The translations under genes were made by a program, and so were the position numbers. A stretch of DNA of 64,000 bases from Acinetobacter sp. Ver3. Lineage in GTDB: Bacteria > Pseudomonadota > Gammaproteobacteria > Pseudomonadales > Moraxellaceae. Under the pieces are notes generated by a model, which worked only from the letters and a program-made list of their open reading frames with translations, was not told where the DNA came from and searched no databases. The stretch is from the NCBI RefSeq assembly GCF_000632455.1, contig NZ_JFYL01000001.1:62001-126000 (forward strand), written 5' to 3'. Shown here piece after piece: positions 18,409-32,895 of this stretch; within the stretch, counting starts at the first letter, position 1; every line of letters starts with the position of its first letter.

Positions 18409-18550
18409 AGATCAACCTCCATCTACACTTTCATCTTCTTCAGCATAAAAGTGTAATGACTGATTAGAGCAATCATTGAAGCTCAAAGTTTCAATAGATG
18501 TGAGAGTAAGCAGAATGTGAGTTGAAAATTTGCTGTCAACCCCAGATGTT

Positions 18551-19685
18551 TTAGCGATGAGTATGTATAGACATTACAATGCCCATACCTGCAAGCGTTG
18601 CAATGACTGCCGTACCACCATAACTCATGAGTGGTAATGGATCACCCGTTACTGGAAGTATTCCACTCACCATTCCACTGTTCAAAAACACAAAGAAAAA
18701 GAAAGTTAAACCTGCCGCACCCGCATAAAGACGTCCAAAATTATGGAAGCTGTTCATGGAAATAATCAAACAACGAATAATGATCGCAGCAAAAATAACA
18801 AATAATACGAACACACCAAAAAAGCCAAATTCCTCTGCATAAGCAGACATAATAAAGTCTGTATGATGTTCGGGGAGATAACCTAAATGAGACTGTGTTC
18901 CTTCATTAAAACCTTTACCAAATAGTCCACCAGAACCAATCGCAATTTTAGACTGAATGATATTCCACCCTGCACCTAGCGGATCTGATTCAGGATCAAA
19001 TAAAGTTAAAATTCGCTTTTTTTGGTATTCCTGTAGAAAGAAATTCCATAATAATGGTGCAACCACTGCAAACCCAGCGACCACAGCCCCAATCAAACGC
19101 CAAGAAATACCACTTAAAAAAATGACAAAAATTCCGGGAATAATTAATCCAATGTTTAAGTCAGGCTGTAATGCGACTAAAACAAAAGGAATCATCATCA
19201 GAAATAATGCAAAGAGAATATGCATCAATTTGGGTGGTAAAGTCCGCAGACTGAAAAACCAAGCCATCATGAGTGGCATCGTAAATTTCATAAATTCACT
19301 GGGCTGCACACTCCCTAATCCAGGAATAGAAATCCAGCGTTTTGCGCCTAAGCGGACATCACCAATTAGCAATACCAAAAGCAGAAGCACAATCGAAAAT
19401 GCATACAGATAAGGACTGACAATTTGATAAACTTTTGGAGGAATTTGTGCACAAATAAACAGCAAAATAAAACCGATACCAAAACTGGTCGCCTGACGAA
19501 TCACCATGTTTGAATCATGATTGGTTGCACTATAAACAACCATGAGTCCAAAAGCTGCGTTTAATATCAAAACCAAGTAACCATGGATCTAAATGTAATT
19601 TAGTCCAACGTGACGAATCATGTTTGATTGTTCGTCCATCTCTCAAGGCATGACGCAAAAAACGGTACTGTTGTGAAGGTATCAT
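18551..19685 (-). pseudogene. rodA: rodA (SEDS peptidoglycan polymerase) with an N-terminal frameshift
   Basis: RodA polymerises glycan strands for cell elongation. The main frame, about 341 codons, covers helices from ILNAAFGLMVVYSAT to the SEDS signature LPLMSYGGTAVIA. It has no proper ATG: its first usable codon is a TTG inside the first helix, and an in-frame TAG lies just upstream. A second frame from the ATG at 19685 encodes a plausible cytoplasmic N-terminus of about 36 residues ending HLDPWLLG, which joins the first helix. The full span is one base over a multiple of three, giving 377 aa if one base is removed near 19570-19580. Either the gene is mutated, or this is a sequence error, or the TTG start is used. 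Confidence 0.8.
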
Positions 19686-19767
19686 TGGCTGAATTGCATA
19701 TTCTAAGTGGCGTTATTATAAGACAATGTTTTGGCTATTTAAGCAAAGTCCCAAACATAAAACTAAA

Positions 19768-20493
19768 TTATTTCGAGTCAGACTGTGACTGAAGAATCAG
19801 ACGAGCAAGTTCTAAATCTTCAGGATAAGTAATTTTAATATTATCAGATCGTCCAATCACCACATCTACTGGATGATGAGCATATTCAAGCGCACTCGCT
19901 TCATCCGTGATTGTGATCTTGTGAGTTAATGCATGTTCAATCGAGGTTTTTAGCAATTTAATGGTCGACAATTGTGGAGTTTGTGCTTGCCACAATGCAC
20001 TTCGATCAACAGTTTTTTCAATTGCACTCGACTGATCTACTCTTTTTAAAGTATCACGTACAGGCGTTGCTAAAATTGCGCTATGCTTAGATTCGATAAC
20101 ATGGCGAATCAAAGATTCTAAATTACTCAAGCTCACACAAGGTCGAGCAGCATCATGCACAAACACCAGATCATTTTCATCTGCAATATTGGTTAAATAC
20201 TTTAAACCATTAAGTACAGAATCAACCCTCTCCTGACCACCTAAGCAGAAATGAAGGATTTCGGATTTAGCAAATTGAAGTGTCTGAGCAAATTTATCAT
20301 GCTCTGAGATGGCCAATACATAGCCAGCAATAGGCAATTGAGCAATACGTTCCACAGTATGCTCAAGTACAGTTTTATTCTGGATAATTTGATATTGCTT
20401 TAACGCTGATTTGGAAAATCGACTACCAGAACCTGCTGCCGGAATAATAGCCCATAATTTACGGTTGTTCAGATTCAGGTTGTCTAGACTCAT
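19768..20493 (-). CDS. ispD: 2-C-methyl-D-erythritol 4-phosphate cytidylyltransferase
   Basis: Third step of the MEP isoprenoid pathway: CTP plus methylerythritol phosphate gives CDP-methylerythritol. The nucleotide-binding motif IIPAAGSGSRF is near residues 16-26, with the basic KQY segment at 32-34. FVHDAARPCVS and the VRDTLKRVD loop follow, typical of IspD. The length is 241 aa. The start overlaps the end of ftsB by 35 bases, a strong sign of an operon. IspF is not adjacent. Confidence 0.94.
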   Translation of the reverse strand: MSLDNLNLNNRKLWAIIPAAGSGSRFSKSALKQYQIIQNKTVLEHTVERIAQLPIAGYVLAISEHDKFAQTLQFAKSEILHFCLGGQERVDSVLNGLKYLTNIADENDLVFVHDAARPCVSLSNLESLIRHVIESKHSAILATPVRDTLKRVDQSSAIEKTVDRSALWQAQTPQLSTIKLLKTSIEHALTHKITITDEASALEYAHHPVDVVIGRSDNIKITYPEDLELARLILQSQSDSK

Positions 20494-20848
20494 TGGTTCT
20501 TAAATCTACGTTAGCATTTGGGTCGATGTAAATCGGCTTGTAATTCGTACTGATGGTACTCATTTGAATAAAAGTTTCATGAGGCTTAATTAAGCCAAGA
20601 TCTAAACGTGCATGTTCTTCAATCGCCTCAACACCATTTTTAAGATCATACACTTCAGCAGCCAGAATACGATTACGCTCTTTTAACTCTTCATTTGTTT
20701 CAGCTTGTTGATTCATTTGCTGAAGTAGCGCCTGATGAGGGAAATATCCTCCTTCACCGAGCCAAAAGCGATATTGAAAGATGGCAATTAAAATTATTGC
20801 CACCAGCAAAATCACTTTACTTGAAGTAGTTTTAAAGACGTCTAACAT
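20459..20848 (-). CDS. ftsB: Cell division protein FtsB
   Basis: Bitopic inner-membrane protein of the FtsQBL divisome subcomplex. It has a short cytoplasmic start and one transmembrane helix (about 12-28, VILLVAIILIAIFQYRFW). The family motif FWLGEGGYF follows, then a periplasmic coiled coil (about 40-80) with the EEHARLDLGLIKPHETF block. At 129 aa it is longer than the E. coli protein (103 aa) because of a polar tail. The pyrG-kdsA-eno-ftsB-ispD order supports the call. Confidence 0.92.
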   Translation of the reverse strand: MLDVFKTTSSKVILLVAIILIAIFQYRFWLGEGGYFPHQALLQQMNQQAETNEELKERNRILAAEVYDLKNGVEAIEEHARLDLGLIKPHETFIQMSTISTNYKPIYIDPNANVDLRTNESRQPESEQP

Positions 20849-21058
20849 TATATTTGAGGCTTAGTTAACATCATGAAATTAGAGCACTAATATACCCTAA
20901 AACAAAGAAAGGTAGTATGTGTAACTGTGTTAAATATGCAAATGTTAAACAAATTCACATTGATTGATTTCTTTTAAAAATACTTACTGATAAATATCAA
21001 AAGTTATTGAATATTCAAGAGTCATTATATTTACACTTTTTATTTCATAGCTTAATAA

Positions 21059-21092
21059 CAAAAAAACCACTCTTTAAAGAGTGGTTTTTTAA
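21059..21092 (-). terminator. Rho-independent terminator after eno
   Basis: Almost perfect palindrome AAAAAACCACTC / GAGTGGTTTTTT directly after the eno stop codon, with U tails on both strands. It partly insulates eno from ftsB-ispD. Confidence 0.92.
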
Positions 21093-21113
21093 AATTCAAA
21101 ATAATCTAAACGA

Positions 21114-22421
<1,308 letters not shown>

Positions 22422-22449
22422 TTAATAAAACGATGCGTCTAACGCTGCA

Positions 22450-23307
<858 letters not shown>

Positions 23308-23339
23308 TTAAACTTCCTAGTTATGTCCTAAGACATTCA

Positions 23340-25046
<1,707 letters not shown>

Positions 25047-25207
25047 CTATAAAGCAAAGTCAATCCGCATCAATTCAAAGAACAATAAACAATTGGTTAT
25101 TCTATCATCATTTCCAATAAAGATTCACGCACACTTTCAGTGATTTTCATCTGTTAATTTGCTGTTATACTACGTCAGTCGATCTAGCTAGTTTGTTTTG
25201 AGCAACT

Positions 25208-25606
25208 ATGAATAAAAAACTTTTAATCGGTGGTGCAATCTTATCTGCACTCCTCGTTACTGCATGTGTAAAAAAAGAAGCGCCTAAGGAAGAAGAACAG
25301 GAACAAACTGTTGAAACAACTGAACAGGCAGAACAAATTGAGAACATAGAGATTTCTGAACCTGAAATCGAACCTGAGCCACCAACTCAAGTTGAAATTG
25401 AGCATCAGGAAACAAACAATACGTCAGCGACTATTCGTCGTGAATATCGTGATGCTCCTGCACAAACGAATCCTGCGCCAGCACCAACTGTTGAAAATGT
25501 AGAACGCCCTACACCTTCTCCAAGTGCATCAACAGGTGGTTCTCAATCTGAAGATGATGCTGTTGCCGCTGCTATTGCTGCTGCTACCCCTGCTTTAGAA
25601 AACTAA
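25208..25606 (+). CDS. Acidic proline-rich lipoprotein
   Basis: A 132-aa exported lipoprotein. The signal peptide MNKKLLIGGAILSALLVTAC has its lipidation cysteine at residue 20. The mature chain is low-complexity: Glu/Gln/Thr-rich at about 25-75 (EEEQEQTVETTEQAEQ), then Pro/Ala/Ser-rich and acidic, ending AAAIAAATPALEN. No fold or catalytic motif is visible. It may be a flexible linker or surface-exposed lipoprotein. It is divergent from pyrG and has its own terminator. Confidence 0.75.
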   Translation: MNKKLLIGGAILSALLVTACVKKEAPKEEEQEQTVETTEQAEQIENIEISEPEIEPEPPTQVEIEHQETNNTSATIRREYRDAPAQTNPAPAPTVENVERPTPSPSASTGGSQSEDDAVAAAIAAATPALEN

Positions 25607-25615
25607 TTTTCGAAT

Positions 25616-25649
25616 TAAAAAACCGAGTGACAAGACTCGGTTTTTTTAT
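25616..25649 (+). terminator. Rho-independent terminator after the lipoprotein gene
   Basis: Stem AAAACCGAGT / ACTCGGTTTT with a 6-base loop and a T7 tail, ten bases past the stop codon. Confidence 0.9.
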
Positions 25650-25701
25650 GTCAACATGAATGAAAGTCAAATTGTTATTCATTTATAAACAACAAAAATT
25701 G

Positions 25702-26802
25702 TCAGGCTTTCTCTAATTCTAAAAAAAATTCTGCAATTAATTTGTGTGCCCAAGATTCTGGATTTTTATTACCTTCATAGAAACAGCAATGGCTTCCTTT
25801 TTTTGTGGTCACTACTGCCATGTTCGGCATATGTTGAATCACTTCTTTATAAGGCTCTAAATTGCGGATATGGCATACTGGATCGTCTTCCGAATTTAAA
25901 ATCATCAACGGCACTCTAATCTTCTCAAAGACATAGATGGGATTTGTCGCTTTACAATATGCGTCATAATTTTCAAATCCAGCGAACTGATAATATGTTT
26001 TTTCAAAATCAAATAAATCTTTAGCAACACTCAGTTGCTTTAAACTTTCTAAATTTCGCCAATGTTGCTCATAAGGTTTTAAAAAATGTGCATTTAACTT
26101 TTTTGCCATCAAACGGCTATAAAAAGGATGAACATTTGAAAAACCAGTTTCCGTATTGTATCCAGGACAAAGTGCGAAAGCCGCTTGAATTGGTGTGGAG
26201 CTTTCTTCCTCACCTAAATATCTAACCAATAATCCAGTTCCTGCTGAAGACCCAACTGCATACAATTTAGAATATGGTAAGCGCTGTTGAATATGTTCAA
26301 TCTGCTCTCTTAGATCTTGCGTGTTTCCAAAAAGATTAATTTTAGGAACTGAAAGTGGTAGACCTGCATGCCCTCGTCTTAAACACAATGCGATACGCCA
26401 ACCAGTTACTTGATGTAAGTCTCTGACCAATTCTCTCATACTGGCTGGGCTTCCAGTAATGGTATGCAGCACTAAAATAGTAGGTGTTTCCGCAGGCAGA
26501 TGCATACCATACCAAGCAATACCCGTCGTTCCCCCATCAGACATTGTTAACTGTTCAATGAAGTCATATTCTAATTTTACGGTTTTCTTTCGAATTTTAT
26601 CAAAATACACCAAGTGAGCATGCGTATTCGAGAGCCACGGCGTTGGTCTATATTTATAATGCAAACGTTTCAAGTTTGAAATCACATGCGCTAACTCACC
26701 TTGCGGATTAAAATAGATTGAAGGTATAGCTGCACCAGTAAAATGATCAAGTTGGGTTTGAGTGAATTCCTGCACCCACTTGAAACGCTGATTAAGATTC
26801 AT
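25702..26802 (-). CDS. YheT-like alpha/beta hydrolase
   Basis: A 366-aa soluble hydrolase of the YheT/ABHD1-3 type. The oxyanion region HTITGSPASMREL is near 113-125. The nucleophile S186 sits in VGSSAG, the acid lies in MILNSEDDPV and the histidine in GSHCCFYEG near 343. Members of this group act on esters or lipids, but the substrate is unknown here. It has no signal peptide. The gene lies 51 bases downstream of an NTF2-like gene on the same strand and is likely cotranscribed with it. Confidence 0.85.
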   Translation of the reverse strand: MNLNQRFKWVQEFTQTQLDHFTGAAIPSIYFNPQGELAHVISNLKRLHYKYRPTPWLSNTHAHLVYFDKIRKKTVKLEYDFIEQLTMSDGGTTGIAWYGMHLPAETPTILVLHTITGSPASMRELVRDLHQVTGWRIALCLRRGHAGLPLSVPKINLFGNTQDLREQIEHIQQRLPYSKLYAVGSSAGTGLLVRYLGEEESSTPIQAAFALCPGYNTETGFSNVHPFYSRLMAKKLNAHFLKPYEQHWRNLESLKQLSVAKDLFDFEKTYYQFAGFENYDAYCKATNPIYVFEKIRVPLMILNSEDDPVCHIRNLEPYKEVIQHMPNMAVVTTKKGSHCCFYEGNKNPESWAHKLIAEFFLELEKA

Positions 26803-26853
26803 ACAGACTCCGAATTTACTTACTCCAATTCATAAGCCAAAAACATGCCTAAT

Positions 26854-27261
26854 TTATTTTGGTAGAAATTGAGCCATACGTTGGCCCATTTGCAACGCCA
26901 AAGCTTCTAAACCACTTTTAGGCCGAATCATCACCTCAAAGTCAATAATTTGACCTTGCTCATTAAACTGGATCATATCAATGCCTTTTAATGTTTTTTC
27001 ACCCACATTTGCGGAAAATTCAAGCACAACACTGAGCCCATCTGCTGTATAGAACTCACGGTGATAACGAAAATTTTCAAAGATCTCAATCACATTGGTC
27101 AAAATAAAAGTAACAACTTGTTTGCCTGGATAAGGCTTAAATGCGACGGGTGATTTAAATACGACTTCTTCAGACAAAAGCTCATTCAATAGACTTAAAT
27201 CACGCGTTTCAAGCATATGGTGCCAACGTTGAATAGATTTTTGTGTGGTTTCGAGTGTCAT
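26854..27261 (-). CDS. NTF2-like / SnoaL-like protein
   Basis: A 135-aa protein with the cone-shaped NTF2-like fold pattern. Two N-terminal helices (QKSIQRWHHMLETRDLSLLNELL) are followed by EEVVFKSPVAFKPYPGK and then strands ending ... IDMIQFNEQGQIIDFEVMIRP. This fold is used by small isomerases, dehydratases and ligand-binding proteins. The sequence does not show which. It precedes the hydrolase gene on the same strand, so it may act on a related small molecule. Confidence 0.78.
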   Translation of the reverse strand: MTLETTQKSIQRWHHMLETRDLSLLNELLSEEVVFKSPVAFKPYPGKQVVTFILTNVIEIFENFRYHREFYTADGLSVVLEFSANVGEKTLKGIDMIQFNEQGQIIDFEVMIRPKSGLEALALQMGQRMAQFLPK

Positions 27262-27324
27262 TTTTATGTCCTTTTTGTTGTATCAGTCCAATCTTTTAGA
27301 AGAAAAGGGAGAATACTGCGTCAA

Positions 27325-27356
27325 GGAGAGGTCTCATTCAATTAAGTACCCTCTCC
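27325..27356. repeat. Inverted repeat in the fadH / NTF2-like spacer
   Basis: GGAGAGG and CCTCTCC arms are separated by about 18 bases. The spacer between the end of fadH and the NTF2-like gene holds this and no clear U-tailed terminator. It may be a degenerate dispersed palindrome. Confidence 0.4.
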
Positions 27357-27407
27357 AAATCCTCTTCTTGCACTTTCATCTAGAATACAGGAGAGAAATT
27401 TTCTGGC

Positions 27408-29459
<2,052 letters not shown>

Positions 29460-29476
29460 CTATTATTGTGTGCTTC

Positions 29477-29492
29477 ATGCAACTTGTTGCAT
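29477..29492. promoter_or_regulatory. Palindromic operator 1 (PadR candidate)
   Basis: ATGCAACTTGTTGCAT, a near-perfect 16-bp palindrome in the fadH/padR intergenic region. It lies 42 bases (about four helical turns) from a second copy. Both share the half-site ATGCAAC. Confidence 0.72.
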
Positions 29493-29518
29493 AAATATAT
29501 ATTCTAATTTTGCTTTTT

Positions 29519-29534
29519 ATGCAACATGTTGCAT
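29519..29534. promoter_or_regulatory. Palindromic operator 2 (PadR candidate)
   Basis: ATGCAACATGTTGCAT, a perfect 16-bp palindrome. It is closer to the PadR start (37 bases upstream) and could give autoregulation as well as control of fadH. Confidence 0.78.
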
Positions 29535-29570
29535 AATAAAGTTGATTCAAGATTTTACGATATATGATTT

Positions 29571-30113
29571 ATGTCTTTAGCACATGTTTTGTTGACCAGT
29601 CTCATTGAAAAACCAAGTACAGGTATTGAACTTGCGCGTCGCTTTGACCGTTCTATGGGATTCTTTTGGAATGCAACTCATCAACAAATCTATCGTGAAC
29701 TCAATGCTATGCAAAAAAAAGGTTGGATTTCGACTATTGATGAAGGTGATCCCAACTCGAGAAAGAAAAAATATAAAGTTGATGCTCTAGGTCGAACTGA
29801 ACTTGCCAATTGGATGGTACAGCATAGTGAGCCTGCCCAACTCAGAGAAGAATTGATGGTGCGTTTAAGAGCTGAAGCACAACTAGGTGGTAATAATGTG
29901 TTGAAAGAATTGGAATCTCATTTAGAGATTCATAAAAATAAGTTAAAAATATATCAAGCGATTTACGATAAAGATTTTGCTAATAAAGATAATGATGACC
30001 GTACACTCTATATTCACAAAATGATTCTTCAATTAGGCATTGAATTAGAGCAAGGTTGGATCAGTTGGTTAGAACGTGTAATTCCACAATTGAAAATAAT
30101 GAATACAAAATAA
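29571..30113 (+). CDS. PadR-family transcriptional regulator
   Basis: A 180-aa repressor with an N-terminal winged helix (LLTSLIEKPSTGIELARRFDRSMGFFWNATHQQIYRELNAM). The second-half helices (about 105-175) mediate dimerisation. PadR proteins repress stress- or phenolic-responsive genes until a ligand binds. Two matching palindromes lie between it and fadH. The downstream hydrolase begins 11 bases after its stop codon, so the two are probably an operon. The regulated set is likely fadH plus the hydrolase. Confidence 0.9.
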   Translation: MSLAHVLLTSLIEKPSTGIELARRFDRSMGFFWNATHQQIYRELNAMQKKGWISTIDEGDPNSRKKKYKVDALGRTELANWMVQHSEPAQLREELMVRLRAEAQLGGNNVLKELESHLEIHKNKLKIYQAIYDKDFANKDNDDRTLYIHKMILQLGIELEQGWISWLERVIPQLKIMNTK

Positions 30114-30124
30114 AGGATATATCT

Positions 30125-31051
30125 ATGCCATTTTATACTATGCAAGATGACGAAAAATTATATGTTCGTGAAATTGGTCAAGGTGAACCTGTTTTGGTGC
30201 TATCTGGTTTAGGAATGCAAAGTTGGCAATGGATTCCTTTTTTTGCATTTAATTTAAAGAAATATAAATTCATTATTCCTGACTGGCGGGGTTTTGGTGG
30301 GTCTAAGCATTGTAAAATTCCAGATACTGATGCTATTTCAAGTCACTGGAACGATATTCAGGCATTGATCAGTCAACGCCCTAGACAACAATATAGAGTG
30401 ATTGCTTATTCTATGGGGGCAACTACTGCCATGCATGGTATGCAATATGGTCAATTTGCTGATCAAATCCAAGCATACTTGCATATTGATCAAACCTCTA
30501 AAATACCTTCTGATGAAACTTGGAGTTTCGGGCTATTGGGCGATCGCTATCCAGAGTTCAAAAAGCTACTCATCGAACTTTCTTCTTTTTTACATCAACA
30601 TGAAAATTATCAAAACCTGAGTGAATTACCTACTCACTTAAGCCGCGAATTAGTCGAGCTTTGGGTTAAATTTTTATCTTTACAAGATAATCATCAATTG
30701 AGCGCTAAAATTTTTAAAACAACACTCAATCAACCGAAAATTCAAAAGTTAATCCTCCCTATGCAACGTCTCGACTATATGCGTTGGTACATTGACAACT
30801 ATCTAAAGCATAAAGAAGATTACAGAGCGGCGATCTCAAAGTTAGAATGTCCAGCAACTTTTTTTATCGGCGCTAAATCCGCACTCTATCCAGCGCAAGG
30901 GCAAAAGCTCATTGCTGAATCGGTTAAAAATCATCGTATCGTACTGTTTGAGCGCTCAGGGCATACGCCTTTGATCAATGAACCCATTAAATTCGCACAA
31001 GAAATTTCTAAATTTCTGAATCAAACTATATTAGCTCTAATGAATATTTGA
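30125..31051 (+). CDS. Alpha/beta hydrolase
   Basis: A 308-aa hydrolase starting MPFYTMQDDEKLYVRE. The oxyanion loop LSGLGMQSWQW is near 26-36 and PDWRGFGGS at 52-60. The nucleophile S96 is in AYSMGATT and the catalytic histidine in SGHTPLINEP near the end. The start at 30125 is supported by AAGGATATATCT. An upstream start would overlap the padR gene and add unrelated residues. The substrate is unknown. It may hydrolyse an acyl thioester or ester linked to fatty-acid degradation, given the padR/fadH neighbours. Confidence 0.84.
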   Translation: MPFYTMQDDEKLYVREIGQGEPVLVLSGLGMQSWQWIPFFAFNLKKYKFIIPDWRGFGGSKHCKIPDTDAISSHWNDIQALISQRPRQQYRVIAYSMGATTAMHGMQYGQFADQIQAYLHIDQTSKIPSDETWSFGLLGDRYPEFKKLLIELSSFLHQHENYQNLSELPTHLSRELVELWVKFLSLQDNHQLSAKIFKTTLNQPKIQKLILPMQRLDYMRWYIDNYLKHKEDYRAAISKLECPATFFIGAKSALYPAQGQKLIAESVKNHRIVLFERSGHTPLINEPIKFAQEISKFLNQTILALMNI

Positions 31052-31108
31052 ATATTAAGTTGATCCAGACGTCATACGTGGGCATAAAATCAATAGGATG
31101 GAGATTGG

Positions 31109-31831
31109 ATGAATCAGTCTAAAACAAAGCTTGTGATTTTTTCGGGTGCTGGTATGAGTGCTGAAAGTGGTATCAATACATTTCGAGATAGCGATGGACT
31201 TTGGGAAAACCATCGCATAGAAGATGTCGCAACGCCCGAAGCTTGGCGTAACAATCCTGTTTTAGTACAGCGCTTTTACAATGAACGGCGAAAAAAAATT
31301 TTAGCATCTGAACCTAATGCAGCACATCTTGCGATTGCAGCACTTGAACAACATTATGATGTACATGTGATCACGCAGAATATTGATGACTTACATGAAC
31401 GAGCTGGAAGCAAAAAAGTACTACATCTCCATGGAAATATAAGACTGGCAAAAACCTCAGGGCCAGATGCTCAATTCACAGACAAATTTTACACAATTGA
31501 AGGTACTGAACTGGATATTTCTCGTGACTTCTGTGACGCTGGATATCCGCTTCGTCCACATGTCGTATGGTTTGGTGAATCCGTTCCCGCTTTTGAAGAA
31601 GCAGAAGTGATTTGCCAGCAAGCTGAAATCTTTGTTGTGATTGGAACAAGCTTAGCTGTTTATCCTGTTGCAAGCTTAGTACACAGTATTTCACCAAGCT
31701 GTGATGCGTATTATATCGACCCTAAAGCCGATCTCGGCCGTGTGCCACAACACTATACATGTATCTCAAAATCAGCAACCGAAGGAATGCAAGATTTGGC
31801 TAAACTTCTTTCTTCAGTTCAGCCAAATTGA
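31109..31831 (+). CDS. cobB: Sirtuin-type NAD-dependent protein deacylase lacking zinc cysteines
   Basis: A 240-aa SIR2-family deacylase removing acyl groups from lysine with NAD. GAGMSAESGINTFR (about 13-26) binds NAD. QNIDDLHERAG and the catalytic histidine H108 in HLHGN follow, then PHVVWFGESVP. Y57 and R60 (YNER) match the Tyr-x-x-Arg signature of the class that removes succinyl and malonyl groups. The zinc region between HGN and PHVVWF holds just one cysteine (C142), so the usual CxxC pairs are absent. It is close to the CobB group but structurally divergent there. Confidence 0.85.
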   Translation: MNQSKTKLVIFSGAGMSAESGINTFRDSDGLWENHRIEDVATPEAWRNNPVLVQRFYNERRKKILASEPNAAHLAIAALEQHYDVHVITQNIDDLHERAGSKKVLHLHGNIRLAKTSGPDAQFTDKFYTIEGTELDISRDFCDAGYPLRPHVVWFGESVPAFEEAEVICQQAEIFVVIGTSLAVYPVASLVHSISPSCDAYYIDPKADLGRVPQHYTCISKSATEGMQDLAKLLSSVQPN

Positions 31832-31840
31832 GGCATGGGC

Positions 31841-32727
31841 TTATTTGAGTTTATCAAAATAAGGTTTTAACCATCGATATAACAAGAAGCCAATTAAGAC
31901 AATCAAATAAAAAGGCCAAATCATTAATAAAAACACCAAAAGATCGAGCACAAATTGCCAGCCATATTTGATGCTATTCCAAGCACGCTGAATAAAGTGA
32001 TCACCATTTAATCGCGCCACTGCATCAATATCAATATCAACCCTTTCTCGGACCAGTGTTGGTTGATTCAGTTGTAAACTGATCGTACTGAATTTAACAC
32101 GGTCTTGAACTTCGAGTTGAGTGAGCCGTGTGATTTCATTCAAATGAGCTGGTCGTGCTTGACTTGAAATAGTCTGTGCTTGATTCATTTTTTCTTGAAG
32201 AAGCTTCAATTCAAAACGTTGTGCACTATAGCGTTGCTGATTCAGAAAAAACATTAAAGGTAAAAGTTAATTAACAACATGTGGGGCACGCTCACTCGGT
32301 ACACGTAGCACCATAAAAGATATAGGTTCAACTTTTTCAAATACTTTTACTTTACCTTCTGAAATATTCTGACGTTTAAGATCAACCACATTGAAATCAA
32401 TATCTTTTCTTTCAATAAATCCGCCTGCTTGAAGGGTTATTTTTTCAATCTCTAAACTGCTTTTCACCACATCTTTAACGGTAAAGTTAACTTGCGCCTC
32501 TCGAACCATACGACGAGTAAAATCAACCGAATTAACCTCTTGATTTAATATGACCTCAGGTTTTTACTCCTGGACGGGCAAAGTATTTGGTTCAGCCGCT
32601 TCTTGCATATCAACTTGCGTATCAGCAGTGTTTTCTTGAACTGCTTCAGCAGAGTGTTCCTCTATTTTTTTGAACAGGATGCCAGCATCATCGAACACAG
32701 CAGCGTGCTTATTACTATTCTTTTCAT
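31841..32727 (-). pseudogene. DUF4349-type lipoprotein gene with three disabling lesions
   Basis: Pieces of one reading frame are separated by two in-frame TAA codons (at 32564-32566 and 32267-32269). The first piece is out of frame with its signal peptide. The other frame gives MKRIVISTLLCSMMLASC, a classical lipobox, which joins the mature sequence after removing one base in the A7 run (plus-strand T7 at 32665-32671). Repairing all three gives about 295 aa: lipoprotein start, a helical mid region (DVVKSSLEIEKITLQAGGF), a coiled coil, and a C-terminal membrane helix (about 255-280). This matches DUF4349 family architecture. Both stops may come from CAA by C-to-T changes. Confidence 0.8.
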
Positions 32728-32824
32728 TCATTTTCTCTAAATTATAATGTTTGTATTGATGGCTCAAAATTTTAATTATTATAAACATTCAATTAAGAAA
32801 TTATACTTAAAAGTTTCAATGAAA

Positions 32825-32854
32825 ATGGCATACCTCATTGAATGAAATATGCCA
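32825..32854 (-). terminator. Weak terminator after aspA
   Basis: Arms ATGGCATA / TATGCCAT with internal pairing, followed by TTTTC on the minus strand, about 40 bases past the aspA stop codon. Confidence 0.5.
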
Positions 32855-32895
32855 TCAATTCATATTCAATTGACTTTCAGATTCTACCTACTCTA

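Noticed and set aside
19530..19587. Programmed +1 frameshift in rodA
   Set aside because: There is no stop codon or known slippery signal at the junction comparable to prfB; a mutation or sequencing error explains it more simply.
32267..32566. Stop-codon readthrough in the DUF4349-type gene
   Set aside because: Two separate TAA codons plus a frameshift in the signal peptide make deliberate readthrough unlikely.
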